Source: Nocardia suismassiliense (GTDB lineage: Bacteria > Actinomycetota > Actinomycetes > Mycobacteriales > Mycobacteriaceae). Taken from it: 64,000 bases of DNA. The stretch is taken from the NCBI RefSeq assembly GCF_900269665.1, contig NZ_LT985361.1, positions 27,303 through 91,302 on the forward strand. The letters are read 5' to 3'. Position 1 is the first letter of the stretch. Each line of letters begins with the position of its first letter. This document shows positions 9,735 through 18,326 of this stretch, piece after piece. A model generated the notes under the pieces. It searched no databases and was not told the DNA's origin. It saw nothing but the letters and a program-made list of their open reading frames with translations. The translations under genes and the position numbers were made by a program.

Positions 9735-9805
9735 GCCGATGTAGTTCAATGGTAGAACTTCTGCTTCCCAAGCAGACAGCGCGGGTTCGATTCCCGTCAT
9801 CGGCT
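9735..9805 (+). tRNA. tRNA-Gly (anticodon CCC)
   Basis: The cloverleaf is complete by eye. The acceptor stem is GCCGATG pairing with CATCGGC, the D arm contains GTTCAATGGTAGA, and the anticodon stem TCTGC/GCAGA encloses loop TTCCCAA. The T arm is GCGGG-TTCGATT-CCCGT. The loop places CCC at positions 34-36, which decodes GGG glycine codons. CCA is not encoded; the sequence continues TCTACG. tRNA-Gly genes are common integration targets, but no second copy of the 3' end was found by eye. Confidence 0.95.
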
Positions 9806-9948
9806 CTACGACGATTGATGCCCTGGCCAGATGTTTTGGTGCGGGGCATTTTTCTTTGTATGAGGGGTCGGGCTCAGTACCGGAGGGGTAGTGGGGGTGG
9901 CTCGTTGGGGGGATGTGGGGCGGGGATCGGGGGGTCGACGATCTGGGC

Positions 9949-11385
9949 ATGTTGATTCGTCGCGCTGTATTGGCTTTGGGGCTGGCCGTGGGGGTTTGTT
10001 CGGGGGTGGTGACTGCTTGTACGTCGGATGCTGGGACCGCGTCTGCGTTGAAGTGGGAGCCGTGTCCGGAGAATGGTGAGTTCGACTGTGGCACAGTCAC
10101 TGTGCCGGTCGATTGGGGGGAGCCGGAGGGGGAGACGATCGGGGTTGCGGTGGTGCGGGATCGGGCCGATGCGCCTTCGGAGAAGGTGGGGACGTTGGTT
10201 TCGTTGCCTGGTGGGCCGGGGACGTCGGGGGTGGATGAAATCCTGAAGGGGGGAAAGTTTTCGGCGGAGCTGCGGGGGCGGTTCGATATTGTGAGTTTGG
10301 ATCCGCGGGGGGTGAAGCGGAGTCATCCGGTGCGGTGTGATGCGGGGCCGGCGGGGTATCGGCCGAATTTTGTGCCGGATCTGGGTGGGCGGATCGATGA
10401 GGTGCATTCGTATGCAAGGGATCTCGCGGCGAGTTGCCGGCAGTACACCGGGGCGTTGATGGAGCATCTCGATGCGGCGAGTGTGGCGCGGGATGTGGAG
10501 GCGCTGCGGGTGGCGGTCGGGGTGGATCAGATCAGTATCTACAGCAGGTCTTACGGGACGATGCCTGCGCAGTCGTATGCGGAGTTGTTTCCGAAACGCT
10601 TGCGCGCCTTGCTGATGGACAGCGTGGACGACCACAGTTTGGATGGGCGGGCGTTCATGAACAGTGAGGCACGCGCGGCCAAGGATGCTTATGGTGAGTT
10701 CGCGGCCTGGTGTGCCCGGGATGAGCAGTGCGCCTTGCACGGTGCGGACGTCGATCAGATCTTCAATGCGGTGTACGCCAAGTCAGCCCGCGGTGAGTTA
10801 CGCGATCTCACCGAGACAACCAAGCAACTGGGTGCGATCGACCTGAACACACAGGTCATCCAACGGCTCTACCGTCCCGAATGGTCGAGGCTGGCAACGG
10901 ATCTGCGGGCGTTGCTCGACCAGCCCGCAGCCAACCCGCTGCCACCCGCTTCGCCACAAGAGCAAGGTCAGCCGGTGCCGATGGCGCAAATCATCTTCTG
11001 TTCCGACTGGCGTTTCGACATCACCGACCAGGACCAATGGAACCAGCTGTGGCGTGAGCAGACCCAGAACGCCGCACCACTACGCGCCCACTTTGCTTGG
11101 GGCGCAGGCGCTTTGTGCTCCGGTTGGCCCATTGCACCGGCGAACCCGCCGCATCGCCCGCAGATCGTGGACGGTCCACTGATTCTCATCATGAACTCAC
11201 TGCACGACCCGTCGACTCCGCACGAATGGGCACTCGGCGTCGAGCGGAATACCCCTGACGCCACCCTGCTGACCTACGAAGGCTGGGGCCATAGTGTTTA
11301 CGACCGCTCCCCCTGCACCACCAGCGCCGCCGACCGCTACCTCATCGACTTGACCATCTCCCAAACCCGCTGTCCCGCAGCCTGA
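9949..11385 (+). CDS. Secreted alpha/beta-hydrolase lipoprotein (tripeptidyl-aminopeptidase-like)
   Basis: This 478-residue protein starts with a lipoprotein signal peptide: MLIRRAVLALGLAVGVCSG, then lipobox VTAC with the modified Cys at about residue 24. The hydrolase core shows the oxyanion region SLPGGPGTSG, the nucleophile elbow SRSYGT, the acid in NSLHDPSTP, and the histidine in GWGHSVY. A C-terminal TAP-like domain follows the core. Relatives are cell-surface aminopeptidases (SlpD/SlpE-like) that trim secreted peptides. The gene has a striking internal base-use shift: the first ~620 nt favour GGG, TCG and TTG, the rest GGC, GCC and CTG. Confidence 0.88.
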   Translation: MLIRRAVLALGLAVGVCSGVVTACTSDAGTASALKWEPCPENGEFDCGTVTVPVDWGEPEGETIGVAVVRDRADAPSEKVGTLVSLPGGPGTSGVDEILKGGKFSAELRGRFDIVSLDPRGVKRSHPVRCDAGPAGYRPNFVPDLGGRIDEVHSYARDLAASCRQYTGALMEHLDAASVARDVEALRVAVGVDQISIYSRSYGTMPAQSYAELFPKRLRALLMDSVDDHSLDGRAFMNSEARAAKDAYGEFAAWCARDEQCALHGADVDQIFNAVYAKSARGELRDLTETTKQLGAIDLNTQVIQRLYRPEWSRLATDLRALLDQPAANPLPPASPQEQGQPVPMAQIIFCSDWRFDITDQDQWNQLWREQTQNAAPLRAHFAWGAGALCSGWPIAPANPPHRPQIVDGPLILIMNSLHDPSTPHEWALGVERNTPDATLLTYEGWGHSVYDRSPCTTSAADRYLIDLTISQTRCPAA

Positions 11386-11418
11386 TCGAGCATCTGAACG
11401 CGCGAGCGCCACAGGCCA

Positions 11419-12537
11419 TTACGGCGTGACGGCCAGACGCCAGAGCGAGGTGACTTCCGCGGCGCGGGCGGCGTGCAGCGGGTCGCTGATGTCCTTGGCG
11501 CGCGGGTGCTGCGGAGTGGTGTCGGTCTTATCGATGACGTGCAGACCGGCACCCTCGATCAAAGCCAGCAGATCATCCCGGGTGCGCAACCCCAGATGCT
11601 CAGCGAGGTCGGACAGAATGAGCCAACCTTCCCCGCCCGGCTCGAGATGAGCGGCCAAGCCGGTCAGGAAACCGCGAAGCATCGCACTGTCCTGGTCGTA
11701 CACCCCGTGCTCGATGGCGGAGGTCGGCCGAGCGGGCAGCCAAGGCGGATTGCAGACGATGAGGTCGGCGCGGCCGTCCGGAAAAAGCGTGGGGCCGACG
11801 ATCGAGACGGCGCGGGCGAGGTCCAGCCGGTCGATGTTCTCGCGGGCACAGGCCAGCGCGCGCGGACTGTCGTCGGTCGCCACGACCTGGCCGACGCCGC
11901 GGTGGGCCAACAGCGCGGCCAGCACTCCGGTCCCGGTGCCGAGATCGAACGCGGTGCGCACGGCGCCGGCGAGCGGGGCCTGCGCGACCAGCTCGATGTA
12001 TTCGCCGCGAATGGGCGAGAACACGCCGTAGTGCGGGTAGATGGTGGCATCGAGCGCGGGGATTCGCACACCCTTCTCCCGCCACTGGGCCGCACCGAGC
12101 ACACCGAGCAGTTCGGTGAGCGCGATGAGCATCGGCCCCTCCGACGGCCCGTACACATCGGCACAGGCCGCGCGCACGTCGGGTGCGCGGCGCAGCGCGA
12201 GGGTGTGGTCCTGTTCGAGTTGGACGACCAGCTTGCCGAGCACCCGCGCGCGATGGTTGCGCGCCCTGCGCTGCAACCGGAACGTCTCGGACGGACTATC
12301 GCCTGGCCCAGGCGCTTTTCGGTCGACCCGGCGGCCCATCGCCTGGAGCAGCTGGCGGGCATTGTGGTAGTCGCCGCGCCACAGCAGCGCCGTGCCCTCA
12401 CAGGCCAGGCGGTACGCGGTCTCGGCGGTCATGCGATCGTCGGCCACCACGATCCGGGTCGGGGCCGGTGTCGCGCTTTCGGAATGCCAAGGGGCCGATC
12501 GTTCGGTATCGGCTTCGGTCCAGGTCATCGTGGACAT
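11419..12537 (-). CDS. Class I SAM-dependent methyltransferase (HemK/PrmA-like motif NPPW)
   Basis: This 372-residue protein carries an N-terminal ~170-residue helical region and a C-terminal Rossmann methyltransferase domain. Motif I is FDLGTGTGVLAALLA, the acidic loop is VVATDDSPRAL, and the catalytic motif IV is DLIVCNPPWLPA. NPPW/NPPY marks enzymes that methylate planar nitrogens (glutamine side chains or nucleobases); which one cannot be decided. The start at 12537 follows GAGGAGG with 5 nt spacing, whereas the frame upstream is open but compositionally unlike coding sequence. It is convergent with the lipoprotein gene. Confidence 0.85.
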   Translation of the reverse strand: MSTMTWTEADTERSAPWHSESATPAPTRIVVADDRMTAETAYRLACEGTALLWRGDYHNARQLLQAMGRRVDRKAPGPGDSPSETFRLQRRARNHRARVLGKLVVQLEQDHTLALRRAPDVRAACADVYGPSEGPMLIALTELLGVLGAAQWREKGVRIPALDATIYPHYGVFSPIRGEYIELVAQAPLAGAVRTAFDLGTGTGVLAALLAHRGVGQVVATDDSPRALACARENIDRLDLARAVSIVGPTLFPDGRADLIVCNPPWLPARPTSAIEHGVYDQDSAMLRGFLTGLAAHLEPGGEGWLILSDLAEHLGLRTRDDLLALIEGAGLHVIDKTDTTPQHPRAKDISDPLHAARAAEVTSLWRLAVTP

Positions 12538-12673
12538 CAGCGCCTCCTCGTTGTCGAACATGCACGGGCACGGAGTGCACCGCGACGAGGAGTTGTCGAC
12601 CCTTCCGAATAGATGCATCTCATTTTCCCATACACGCCCGGCACCGGCGTGACCAGGGCCGATCGACGGCGCC

Positions 12674-13177
12674 CTAGCTGGCCTCGGCGCGCAATCGACG
12701 GAATCTGCTGCCGTGGAAGACGAGCGGGTCGACGTCGGTGCGGGTGGCGATGCGGTGGATGCGCAGGATGACGACCGCGTGGTCGCCCGCGGGCACCTGA
12801 GCCTCCGGCACACCCTCGATCCACGCGGACGCACCGTCGATGAAGATCGCTTCACCGGTGCCACGATGCAATTCGGTACCGCGGAATCGGTCACCGTTGC
12901 GGGCGCCGAGCGAACGGGCCGCGTCCTGCTGATCGGTGCCGAGCAGGCTCAACCCGAGATGGCCCGCGGCGGCCAGTTTCGGCCAGGTCGACGAGGAATT
13001 CTGCACACAGAACGACACCAGCGGCGGATCGAGGGAGACCGGAACGAATGTGCTCACCGCGAGACCCTGTGGGGTGCCGTCGATTTCGGCGCACACCGCG
13101 ACCACACCGCTGGGGAAGTTGGCGAAGGCGCGGCGCAATCCGCCACCGTCGGCGGGAAACTCGAAGAGCTCATGCAT
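12674..13177 (-). CDS. Flavin reductase of the HpaC/DszD FMN-binding family
   Basis: This 167-residue single-domain split-barrel protein supplies reduced FMN or FAD to two-component monooxygenases. The family pattern is clear: RRAFANFPSGVVAVCAEIDG near the start, GLAVSTFVPVSLDPPLVSFCV in the flavin-binding region, and GDHAVVILRIHRI near the end. It overlaps the upstream NADPH:FMN reductase by 8 nt and is last in a leftward run of sulfur-monooxygenase genes. The likely partners are the SfnG-, DszC- and StyA-like enzymes nearby. Confidence 0.9.
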   Translation of the reverse strand: MHELFEFPADGGGLRRAFANFPSGVVAVCAEIDGTPQGLAVSTFVPVSLDPPLVSFCVQNSSSTWPKLAAAGHLGLSLLGTDQQDAARSLGARNGDRFRGTELHRGTGEAIFIDGASAWIEGVPEAQVPAGDHAVVILRIHRIATRTDVDPLVFHGSRFRRLRAEAS

Positions 13178-13685
13178 GATCGGGCACCTTCGCGGTGACG
13201 GCCAGCGCGCGGGCGACCGGCCGCCATCGTGCGCTGTAGGCGTCGATCACGCCGTCCTCCAGGAAGGTCCGATCCGACAGGTACAGCCCGGGCAGCGCGG
13301 CGGTGGCGCCGAGCTCGACGAGCACGGGCTTGAGCAGCAGGTCGGGGGCCAGTGCGTGGGCAGGTCCGGCGCCGAGCATTACCGGGACGGTCAGGACGCC
13401 CGCCAGCCCGGTGCCGCCGTCGAACTGCTCGAGGAACAGTTTCAACAGGCCGGTGTAGGTGGCTTTGAACGTCGGGCTCGCGAAAACCACCAGCTCCGAA
13501 TCGGCGACCGTGCGGACGGCCGCCGCGACGCCCGGATCACCCCAGCCGAGCAGGGCGGCGCCGAAATCGACCAGGTCGACCACCGCGGGCTCCGCGTCGG
13601 GACGCAGCCCCTTCGCGACCAGTGTGGCCGCCGTCAACGTGCGCGAGGCGGGCTTCGGATTGCCGACTACGACCGTCACTGTCAC
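13170..13685 (-). CDS. NAD(P)H-dependent FMN reductase (SsuE/MsuE-like)
   Basis: This 171-residue flavodoxin-like reductase has a phosphate-binding loop VVVGNPKPASRT at the N-terminus and the family's SPTFKATYTGLLKLFLEQF segment. SsuE and MsuE pass FMNH2 to alkanesulfonate or methanesulfonate monooxygenases, which fits its position just downstream of SfnB- and SfnG-like genes. I chose the GTG at 13685 because AAGGA sits 7 nt upstream; an earlier in-frame GTG at 13706 would add seven residues. It overlaps the next flavin reductase gene. Confidence 0.9.
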   Translation of the reverse strand: MTVTVVVGNPKPASRTLTAATLVAKGLRPDAEPAVVDLVDFGAALLGWGDPGVAAAVRTVADSELVVFASPTFKATYTGLLKLFLEQFDGGTGLAGVLTVPVMLGAGPAHALAPDLLLKPVLVELGATAALPGLYLSDRTFLEDGVIDAYSARWRPVARALAVTAKVPDHA

Positions 13686-13730
13686 TTTCGTATCCTTTTC
13701 GATCACGTGCTGGTTCGACCGGCGGACCGG

Positions 13731-15077
13731 TCAGATCACGCCGTGCAACGGTGGCGCGGTACCGTGCAGCAGCGCACGACCGAGATGCTGGTACTTCCAG
13801 CGGATCGGATCATGCAGGGTGTGCGTGCGCGCGTTGCGCCAGAAGTGGTGCAGATTGAGATCGGTAGCGGCACTTCGGGTTCCCCCCACTTCGAACAGCG
13901 CGCTCGACACCTCGTTGGCCGCCCGATCGGCCAGCACCTTCGCTGCGGCAACCGCCAGCGAGGCGCGAGCGGCGCCCTCCTCTTGCTCGATATCTACCAC
14001 TGTGCCACTGAATTCGACGCCGTCAATCCCCCCATCGGGTGGTAGTGCACGGCTCTGCCCGGTGGCTGCGTCGACGGCTTTGCCCGCGGCGGCGAGGGTC
14101 GCCTCGGCAGCGGTGACCACGACCGAAAGCTCGCCGAAACGCTGGATCAGCAACGGATCGTCGACGGCGTCGGCGACACCGGCTTCGAACCAGGGACGGC
14201 TGGTGGTGCGCACGAACTCCGTTGCGGCGGTCAGCGCGCCACGCGCGATTCCCGCGTCGATGGCAGCGTGCAGCAGTTGCGCGAACGCACCGTAGCCGGT
14301 GGGCGCCTGCACGGCGGCGGAGCGGCGGATGAGCTGGTCTCGCTCGACCAGCACCTCCTCGAACGACACCGTTCCGCTGCCGGTGGTGCGCTGGCCGATA
14401 CCGTTCCAGTCGTCGATGATTCGCACGCCCGGCGTATCGGCAGGCAGGTAGGCGATGTACTCCCCCGGCTCCAGGCCGCTGCGGCCCTCGGGATCGTCGA
14501 GCTTGGTGAGCACGGCGAGCACATTCGCGAAAAGCGAACCGGTGCAGTAGAACTTACGTCCGTCGACCCGGAATCCGCTGCCCGCGGGCCGCAGGGTGGT
14601 GCTGATGTCGGCAATGGTGGCGCCGCCACGCTCGGACTGCGCGTTGGCGATCCGGGCACCGTCGAGCACCTGCCCGAGGTAGCGCTGCCGCTGCGCGGCG
14701 GAGCCCGCCAGCCGCACCAGATTCACGTAGACGAAGTGACTGTGCGGGATCTGCGCGATGTTCGGATCGGCGGTCGCGAGAATCCGCACCACCTCCGCCA
14801 CGGCACTCGGCGGCAGGTCCGCGCCGCCGTACTCGGCGGGCACGGTGACGGCGAGCAGCCCGCTGGCCGCGAGCCGCTGCACCTCCGGATGCGGCAGTAT
14901 CCGGCCGCGGTCGCGCGCGGCGGCTCCGGAAGCGAAGTCGGCCGCTAGGTGTTCGGCGACCGAAAAGGCCTGCGCGGCCGACGTTATGCGGTCGGCCACG
15001 AAAGCGACGCCCCCGGTGTCCGCGGCCGCGGGCGACCACGCGGCAGACCGGGAGCGCCGCCCTTCCGAGACCGTCAT
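13731..15077 (-). CDS. SfnB/DszC-like flavin-dependent monooxygenase (acyl-CoA dehydrogenase fold)
   Basis: This 448-residue protein has an acyl-CoA-dehydrogenase fold but belongs to the reduced-flavin oxygenase branch that acts on sulfur compounds. Visible landmarks are VPAEYGGADLPPS, AQSERGGATIADIST, DGRKFYCTGSLFANVLAVL, DDWNGIGQRTTGSGTVSFEEV and the C-terminal LHHFWRNARTHTLHDP. SfnB proteins take part in dimethylsulfone use and DszC in dibenzothiophene oxidation; the substrate here is unproven. The start ATG shares one base with the stop codon of the SfnG-like gene (TGATG), indicating translational coupling. It is paralogous to the protein at 19760-20980. Confidence 0.88.
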   Translation of the reverse strand: MTVSEGRRSRSAAWSPAAADTGGVAFVADRITSAAQAFSVAEHLAADFASGAAARDRGRILPHPEVQRLAASGLLAVTVPAEYGGADLPPSAVAEVVRILATADPNIAQIPHSHFVYVNLVRLAGSAAQRQRYLGQVLDGARIANAQSERGGATIADISTTLRPAGSGFRVDGRKFYCTGSLFANVLAVLTKLDDPEGRSGLEPGEYIAYLPADTPGVRIIDDWNGIGQRTTGSGTVSFEEVLVERDQLIRRSAAVQAPTGYGAFAQLLHAAIDAGIARGALTAATEFVRTTSRPWFEAGVADAVDDPLLIQRFGELSVVVTAAEATLAAAGKAVDAATGQSRALPPDGGIDGVEFSGTVVDIEQEEGAARASLAVAAAKVLADRAANEVSSALFEVGGTRSAATDLNLHHFWRNARTHTLHDPIRWKYQHLGRALLHGTAPPLHGVI

Positions 15078-16192
15078 CAGCCCACCGCCGCGACCGGACG
15101 CCGCGCGGCCTCCAGTTCGCGAACCAGCGGAAGGACTTTCGCGCCGAAGTACTCGACCTCCTCCTGGAAGTGCAGGAAGCCGCCCAGGATCAGGTCGACA
15201 CCGAGCTCGCGGTAGGCGACGATGCGCTCGGCCACCTGCTCCGGGGTGCCGATCAGCTTCGTACGGAAACCGTCGTTGTACTGCACGAGGTCCTCGAACG
15301 AGGAGTCGGCCCACATGCCCTTGCCGTCCTTGGTGGACGCGCCCGCCTGCTGCACCGCATCCCGGAACCCTTGCACCGCAGGCTTGTTCGCCTTCTCGAT
15401 GATCTCGCGCAGGGTGTCGTGCGCCTCTTTCTCGGTGTCGCGGGCGATGATGAAGCCGTTGAGGCCGAACTTCACTTCCCGGTCGTTCGCTCGCGCGATG
15501 CCACGCAGGTCGTCGAGCTGCTCGGTGACGCCGTCGAAGTCCTTGCCGTTAGAGAAGTACCAGTCGGCGTAGCGGCCACCGTTGCGCCGAGCCGCAGTGG
15601 AGTTACCGCCCTGGAACAGTTCGGGATTCGGCCGCTCGGGGGTGTTGAGCGGCTTCGGCTTCAGTGTGAAGTCGCGGATCCGGTAGAAGTCGCCGCCGTA
15701 GTTCACGTTGTCCTCGGTCCAGATCTTGCGGATCACCTCGAGGAATTCGGCGCTGCGCCGGTACCTTTCGTCGTGCTCGAGCCAGGGCTCGCCGAGCGCC
15801 GTGAATTCACCGGCGAACCAACCGGATACGACATTGATGGCGAAGCGGCCGTTGGAGAGATGGTCGGCGGTGGCGCCGAACTTCGCGAGCACCGCCGGAT
15901 GCCAGAGGCCGGGGTGGATGGCCGCGATGACCTTCAGCCGCTCGGTCGCGCCGAGCAGCGCCAGGCTGAACGAGGTCGACTCGTGCTGGAACTCCGCGCC
16001 GTAGGAGGCGGTGTAGCGCACCTGGGAAAGCGCGTAGTCGAAACCGTTGTTCTCGGCGGTCTGGGCCAGCTTCTTGTTGTATTCGAAGTCCCAGCCGGTG
16101 CGCTGCTCGATATCGCTGGTGACCAGTCCCCCGCTGACATTGGGCACCCAGTAGGCGAATTTGATCTGTTCGGCGATCTGCTCCGTGGTCAT
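15077..16192 (-). CDS. sfnG: FMNH2-dependent dimethylsulfone monooxygenase (SfnG-like)
   Basis: This 371-residue luciferase-like (TIM-barrel) monooxygenase cleaves C-S bonds with FMNH2 and O2; SfnG converts dimethylsulfone to methanesulfinate. The translation begins with IKFAYWVPNVSGGLVTSDIE and contains SQVRYTASYGAEFQHES, NVVSGWFAGEFTALG, HDERYRRSAEFLEVIRKIW and FQGGNSTAARRNGGRYADWY, all typical of the SfnG/SsuD group. The ATG at 16192 follows GGAG. It is first in a leftward coupled run: sfnG, sfnB-like, FMN reductase, flavin reductase. SsuD-like alkanesulfonate activity is the alternative. Confidence 0.88.
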   Translation of the reverse strand: MTTEQIAEQIKFAYWVPNVSGGLVTSDIEQRTGWDFEYNKKLAQTAENNGFDYALSQVRYTASYGAEFQHESTSFSLALLGATERLKVIAAIHPGLWHPAVLAKFGATADHLSNGRFAINVVSGWFAGEFTALGEPWLEHDERYRRSAEFLEVIRKIWTEDNVNYGGDFYRIRDFTLKPKPLNTPERPNPELFQGGNSTAARRNGGRYADWYFSNGKDFDGVTEQLDDLRGIARANDREVKFGLNGFIIARDTEKEAHDTLREIIEKANKPAVQGFRDAVQQAGASTKDGKGMWADSSFEDLVQYNDGFRTKLIGTPEQVAERIVAYRELGVDLILGGFLHFQEEVEYFGAKVLPLVRELEAARRPVAAVG

Positions 16193-16310
16193 AGCTGCTC
16201 CAGAGGGGTCGGGGGGTAGCCGTCGAGCTCCACCCACTCCAGCATCGCGACCCGACCGGCACGAGGGTTTGAATCTGTGCGATCGGATCGCGGTGCTGGG
16301 CGGGCGGGTC

Positions 16311-17696
16311 TCAGGCGTGGGTGAGGGCGTCGGCGAAGGTGGACCTGGCGAACTTGCCTGCCGGTGCGAAGCGCCCGAGCAGGGCCGTCGCGTCTTCGCC
16401 GGTGACGCGGGTGATGAAGGCGTTGGCCGCGTCCAGCGAGTCGATCTCGAGGAACGGCTGCGGGTGATGCAGCAGGCCGACCAGCGCGGTGGCGAACTTC
16501 GGGTGCACGGCGGCCGCCGCGAACAGCTGGTTGCCGATCTCGGCGAGCTCCGGATCACTCAGGAACAGCCGGGTGACCTTGTTGGCGGCGTCGCCGCGCA
16601 CAGCGAGGAACGTCGCGTACTGCTCGGCGATCCAGGCTTCGTCGAACGGGCCGTCGTGCACCGCGGCGGCCGCGACCAACCGCTGCGCCTGGATGAGCCC
16701 GCTCTGCGCGCCCTGGCCCGCGACCGGGTCGTACGCGGCCGAGGTGTCACCGAGCGAGGCCACCACGTGGCCGCCCGCGGTGTGCCCGACGCCGGCCCGG
16801 ACCACCGGCCGCACCGCGCCTTTCAGCCAGGAATGCGGGTCCTCGGCGATCACCTGGGTGGCCAGCACCTCGGGCAGATCCCAATCGATGAAGTCCCGGT
16901 AGATATCCTGCACGATCCGGTGCGCGGCTTCGGCGGAATCCGCTGCGGCGAACCGGGTTTCCCACTCGCTGCCCGGCCTGGCCCAGCCGAGGAACGCCCA
17001 GCTCGGGCCCGCGTCCTTGTGCAGGTAAGGGCCCCACCAGGCTTCGCCCTGATCGGCCAGGATGGAGAAGCCGCTGTGCGCGCCGCCCGCCGGGCTGCGA
17101 TGCGCGAAAACGTCCTTGCCGTAGCCGATTCCGGACACGGTGACCGTCAGTAGTGAGCGCTGCGGTGCGTCGTAGGGGGTTCGGGTCTGGTCGATCGGGA
17201 ACAGGTCGGACAGTCCGCCGCGGCCGGTGGCGACCAAGGTGAGGGCGTTGGCCGCGGCGATCGTGTCGAGGGTTTCCGGGGTCACCTGCTCGACGACGAA
17301 ACGGCCGCCGCGTTCCTGGAAGGCGGTCAGTCGTTCGTCGGCTTTCAATCGGGTGTCGACGGCGATGCCGACATAGCCGTCGAAATTGCCGTCGAATTGG
17401 ATCAGTTCGGCGCCGCCCGGTCCCGCGAGGCGGACACTGAGCCCGGTGTGCCGCGGCGCCCGGCCGGTGTAGGTGTCCAGCCCGAGGGCGGATTCGGACT
17501 GCTGGGTCACCCCGAATTGGAGCGCCGTGCCGGTGGCGGGCACATCGTCGCGCAGGCTGCGCTGATCGCGGTCGCTGTAGAGGGTGACGTCGAATCCGGC
17601 GTCGAGTAAGCCCAGTGCCGCAGTGACGCCGGTTTGGCCGGCGCCGATTACCGCGGCCGAACGGGTGGAACGGGGAACGGAATTCTGCGTTGTCAT
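16311..17696 (-). CDS. Styrene/indole monooxygenase-like FAD oxygenase (group E)
   Basis: This 461-residue protein has an N-terminal dinucleotide-binding motif AAVIGAGQTGVTAALGLLDAG and the later GHVVASLGDTSAAYDPVAGQGAQSG motif of StyA-type flavoprotein monooxygenases. Such enzymes epoxidise styrene or indole, or oxidise sulfides to sulfoxides, using FADH2 from a separate reductase. No StyB gene is adjacent, but the two flavin reductases 3 kb downstream could supply it. In this sulfur-gene neighbourhood a sulfide substrate is plausible but not shown. It is divergent from the methionine-sulfoxide reductase gene. Confidence 0.85.
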   Translation of the reverse strand: MTTQNSVPRSTRSAAVIGAGQTGVTAALGLLDAGFDVTLYSDRDQRSLRDDVPATGTALQFGVTQQSESALGLDTYTGRAPRHTGLSVRLAGPGGAELIQFDGNFDGYVGIAVDTRLKADERLTAFQERGGRFVVEQVTPETLDTIAAANALTLVATGRGGLSDLFPIDQTRTPYDAPQRSLLTVTVSGIGYGKDVFAHRSPAGGAHSGFSILADQGEAWWGPYLHKDAGPSWAFLGWARPGSEWETRFAAADSAEAAHRIVQDIYRDFIDWDLPEVLATQVIAEDPHSWLKGAVRPVVRAGVGHTAGGHVVASLGDTSAAYDPVAGQGAQSGLIQAQRLVAAAAVHDGPFDEAWIAEQYATFLAVRGDAANKVTRLFLSDPELAEIGNQLFAAAAVHPKFATALVGLLHHPQPFLEIDSLDAANAFITRVTGEDATALLGRFAPAGKFARSTFADALTHA

Positions 17697-17793
17697 GTTC
17701 GGATCATCCGGGGTGTGACACGACCCTCGTGAGTGTTGCGATCAGCGAGAATCAATGAGCAGACAGGAATTTTGCCTGGCGTACCATCGGGCC

Positions 17794-18282
17794 ATGTCGT
17801 TCACCGTTGCCGACCTGACCGGAGACCGCACCGAGCAGTACCGCCAGCTCACCGCGCAGGCCGAAGCGCTGGTGGCGGGCGAGCAGGATCGTATCGCCAA
17901 CGCCGCCAATCTCGCGTCGCTGGTATTCCACGCACTGCCCGAACTGAATTGGGTCGGGTTCTATTTCTACGACGGACACGAACTGGTGGTCGGACCGTTC
18001 CAGGGCAAACCCGCGTGCGTCCGCATCCCTATCGGAAAAGGCGTCTGTGGTACCGCGGCCCAGTCCAGGGAAACGCAACTCGTACCGGATGTGCACGCGT
18101 TCCCCGGACATATCGCCTGCGATGCCGAGACACGGTCGGAAGTCGTTATTCCATTGGTGCACAACGGCGAACTCGTCGGGGTGTTCGACCTCGACAGTCC
18201 GAAGCCGGAGCGATTCGATGAAATCGATCAGTCCGGACTGGAAGCCATTGCGCAGGCGTTTCTCGATTCGCTCTCGTCGTAG
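17794..18282 (+). CDS. msrC: Free methionine-(R)-sulfoxide reductase (GAF domain)
   Basis: This 162-residue protein is one GAF domain. It carries the three catalytic/resolving cysteines of fRMsr at the expected spacing, in ACVRIPIGKGVCG and GHIACDAETRSEVVIPL. The enzyme reduces free methionine-R-sulfoxide using thioredoxin. The start is ambiguous between ATG 17794 and an upstream ATG 17755; I prefer 17794 because family proteins begin close to FTVADLTG. A strong hairpin terminator follows immediately. It lies between two arms of the organosulfur cluster, so a sulfur-related regulon is possible. Confidence 0.92.
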   Translation: MSFTVADLTGDRTEQYRQLTAQAEALVAGEQDRIANAANLASLVFHALPELNWVGFYFYDGHELVVGPFQGKPACVRIPIGKGVCGTAAQSRETQLVPDVHAFPGHIACDAETRSEVVIPLVHNGELVGVFDLDSPKPERFDEIDQSGLEAIAQAFLDSLSS

Positions 18283-18287
18283 CTGTG

Positions 18288-18319
18288 CACCCGGCGAACA
18301 CCTTTGTGTTCGCCGGGTG
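18288..18319. terminator. Bidirectional intrinsic terminator
   Basis: A perfect 14-bp stem (CACCCGGCGAACAC with its complement) encloses a CTTT loop. It separates convergent msrC and the DszA-like monooxygenase, so it can serve both. Confidence 0.85.
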
Positions 18320-18326
18320 TCAACAT

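Noticed and set aside
9735-9805. tRNA-Gly as attachment site of an integrated element
   Set aside because: No integrase next to it and no second copy of the tRNA 3' end seen by eye in the window.
9874-10740. Long open frame on the minus strand opposite the lipoprotein gene
   Set aside because: Its translation is Arg/His/Pro-rich and mirrors the G-rich codons of the real gene; no ribosome site or family pattern.
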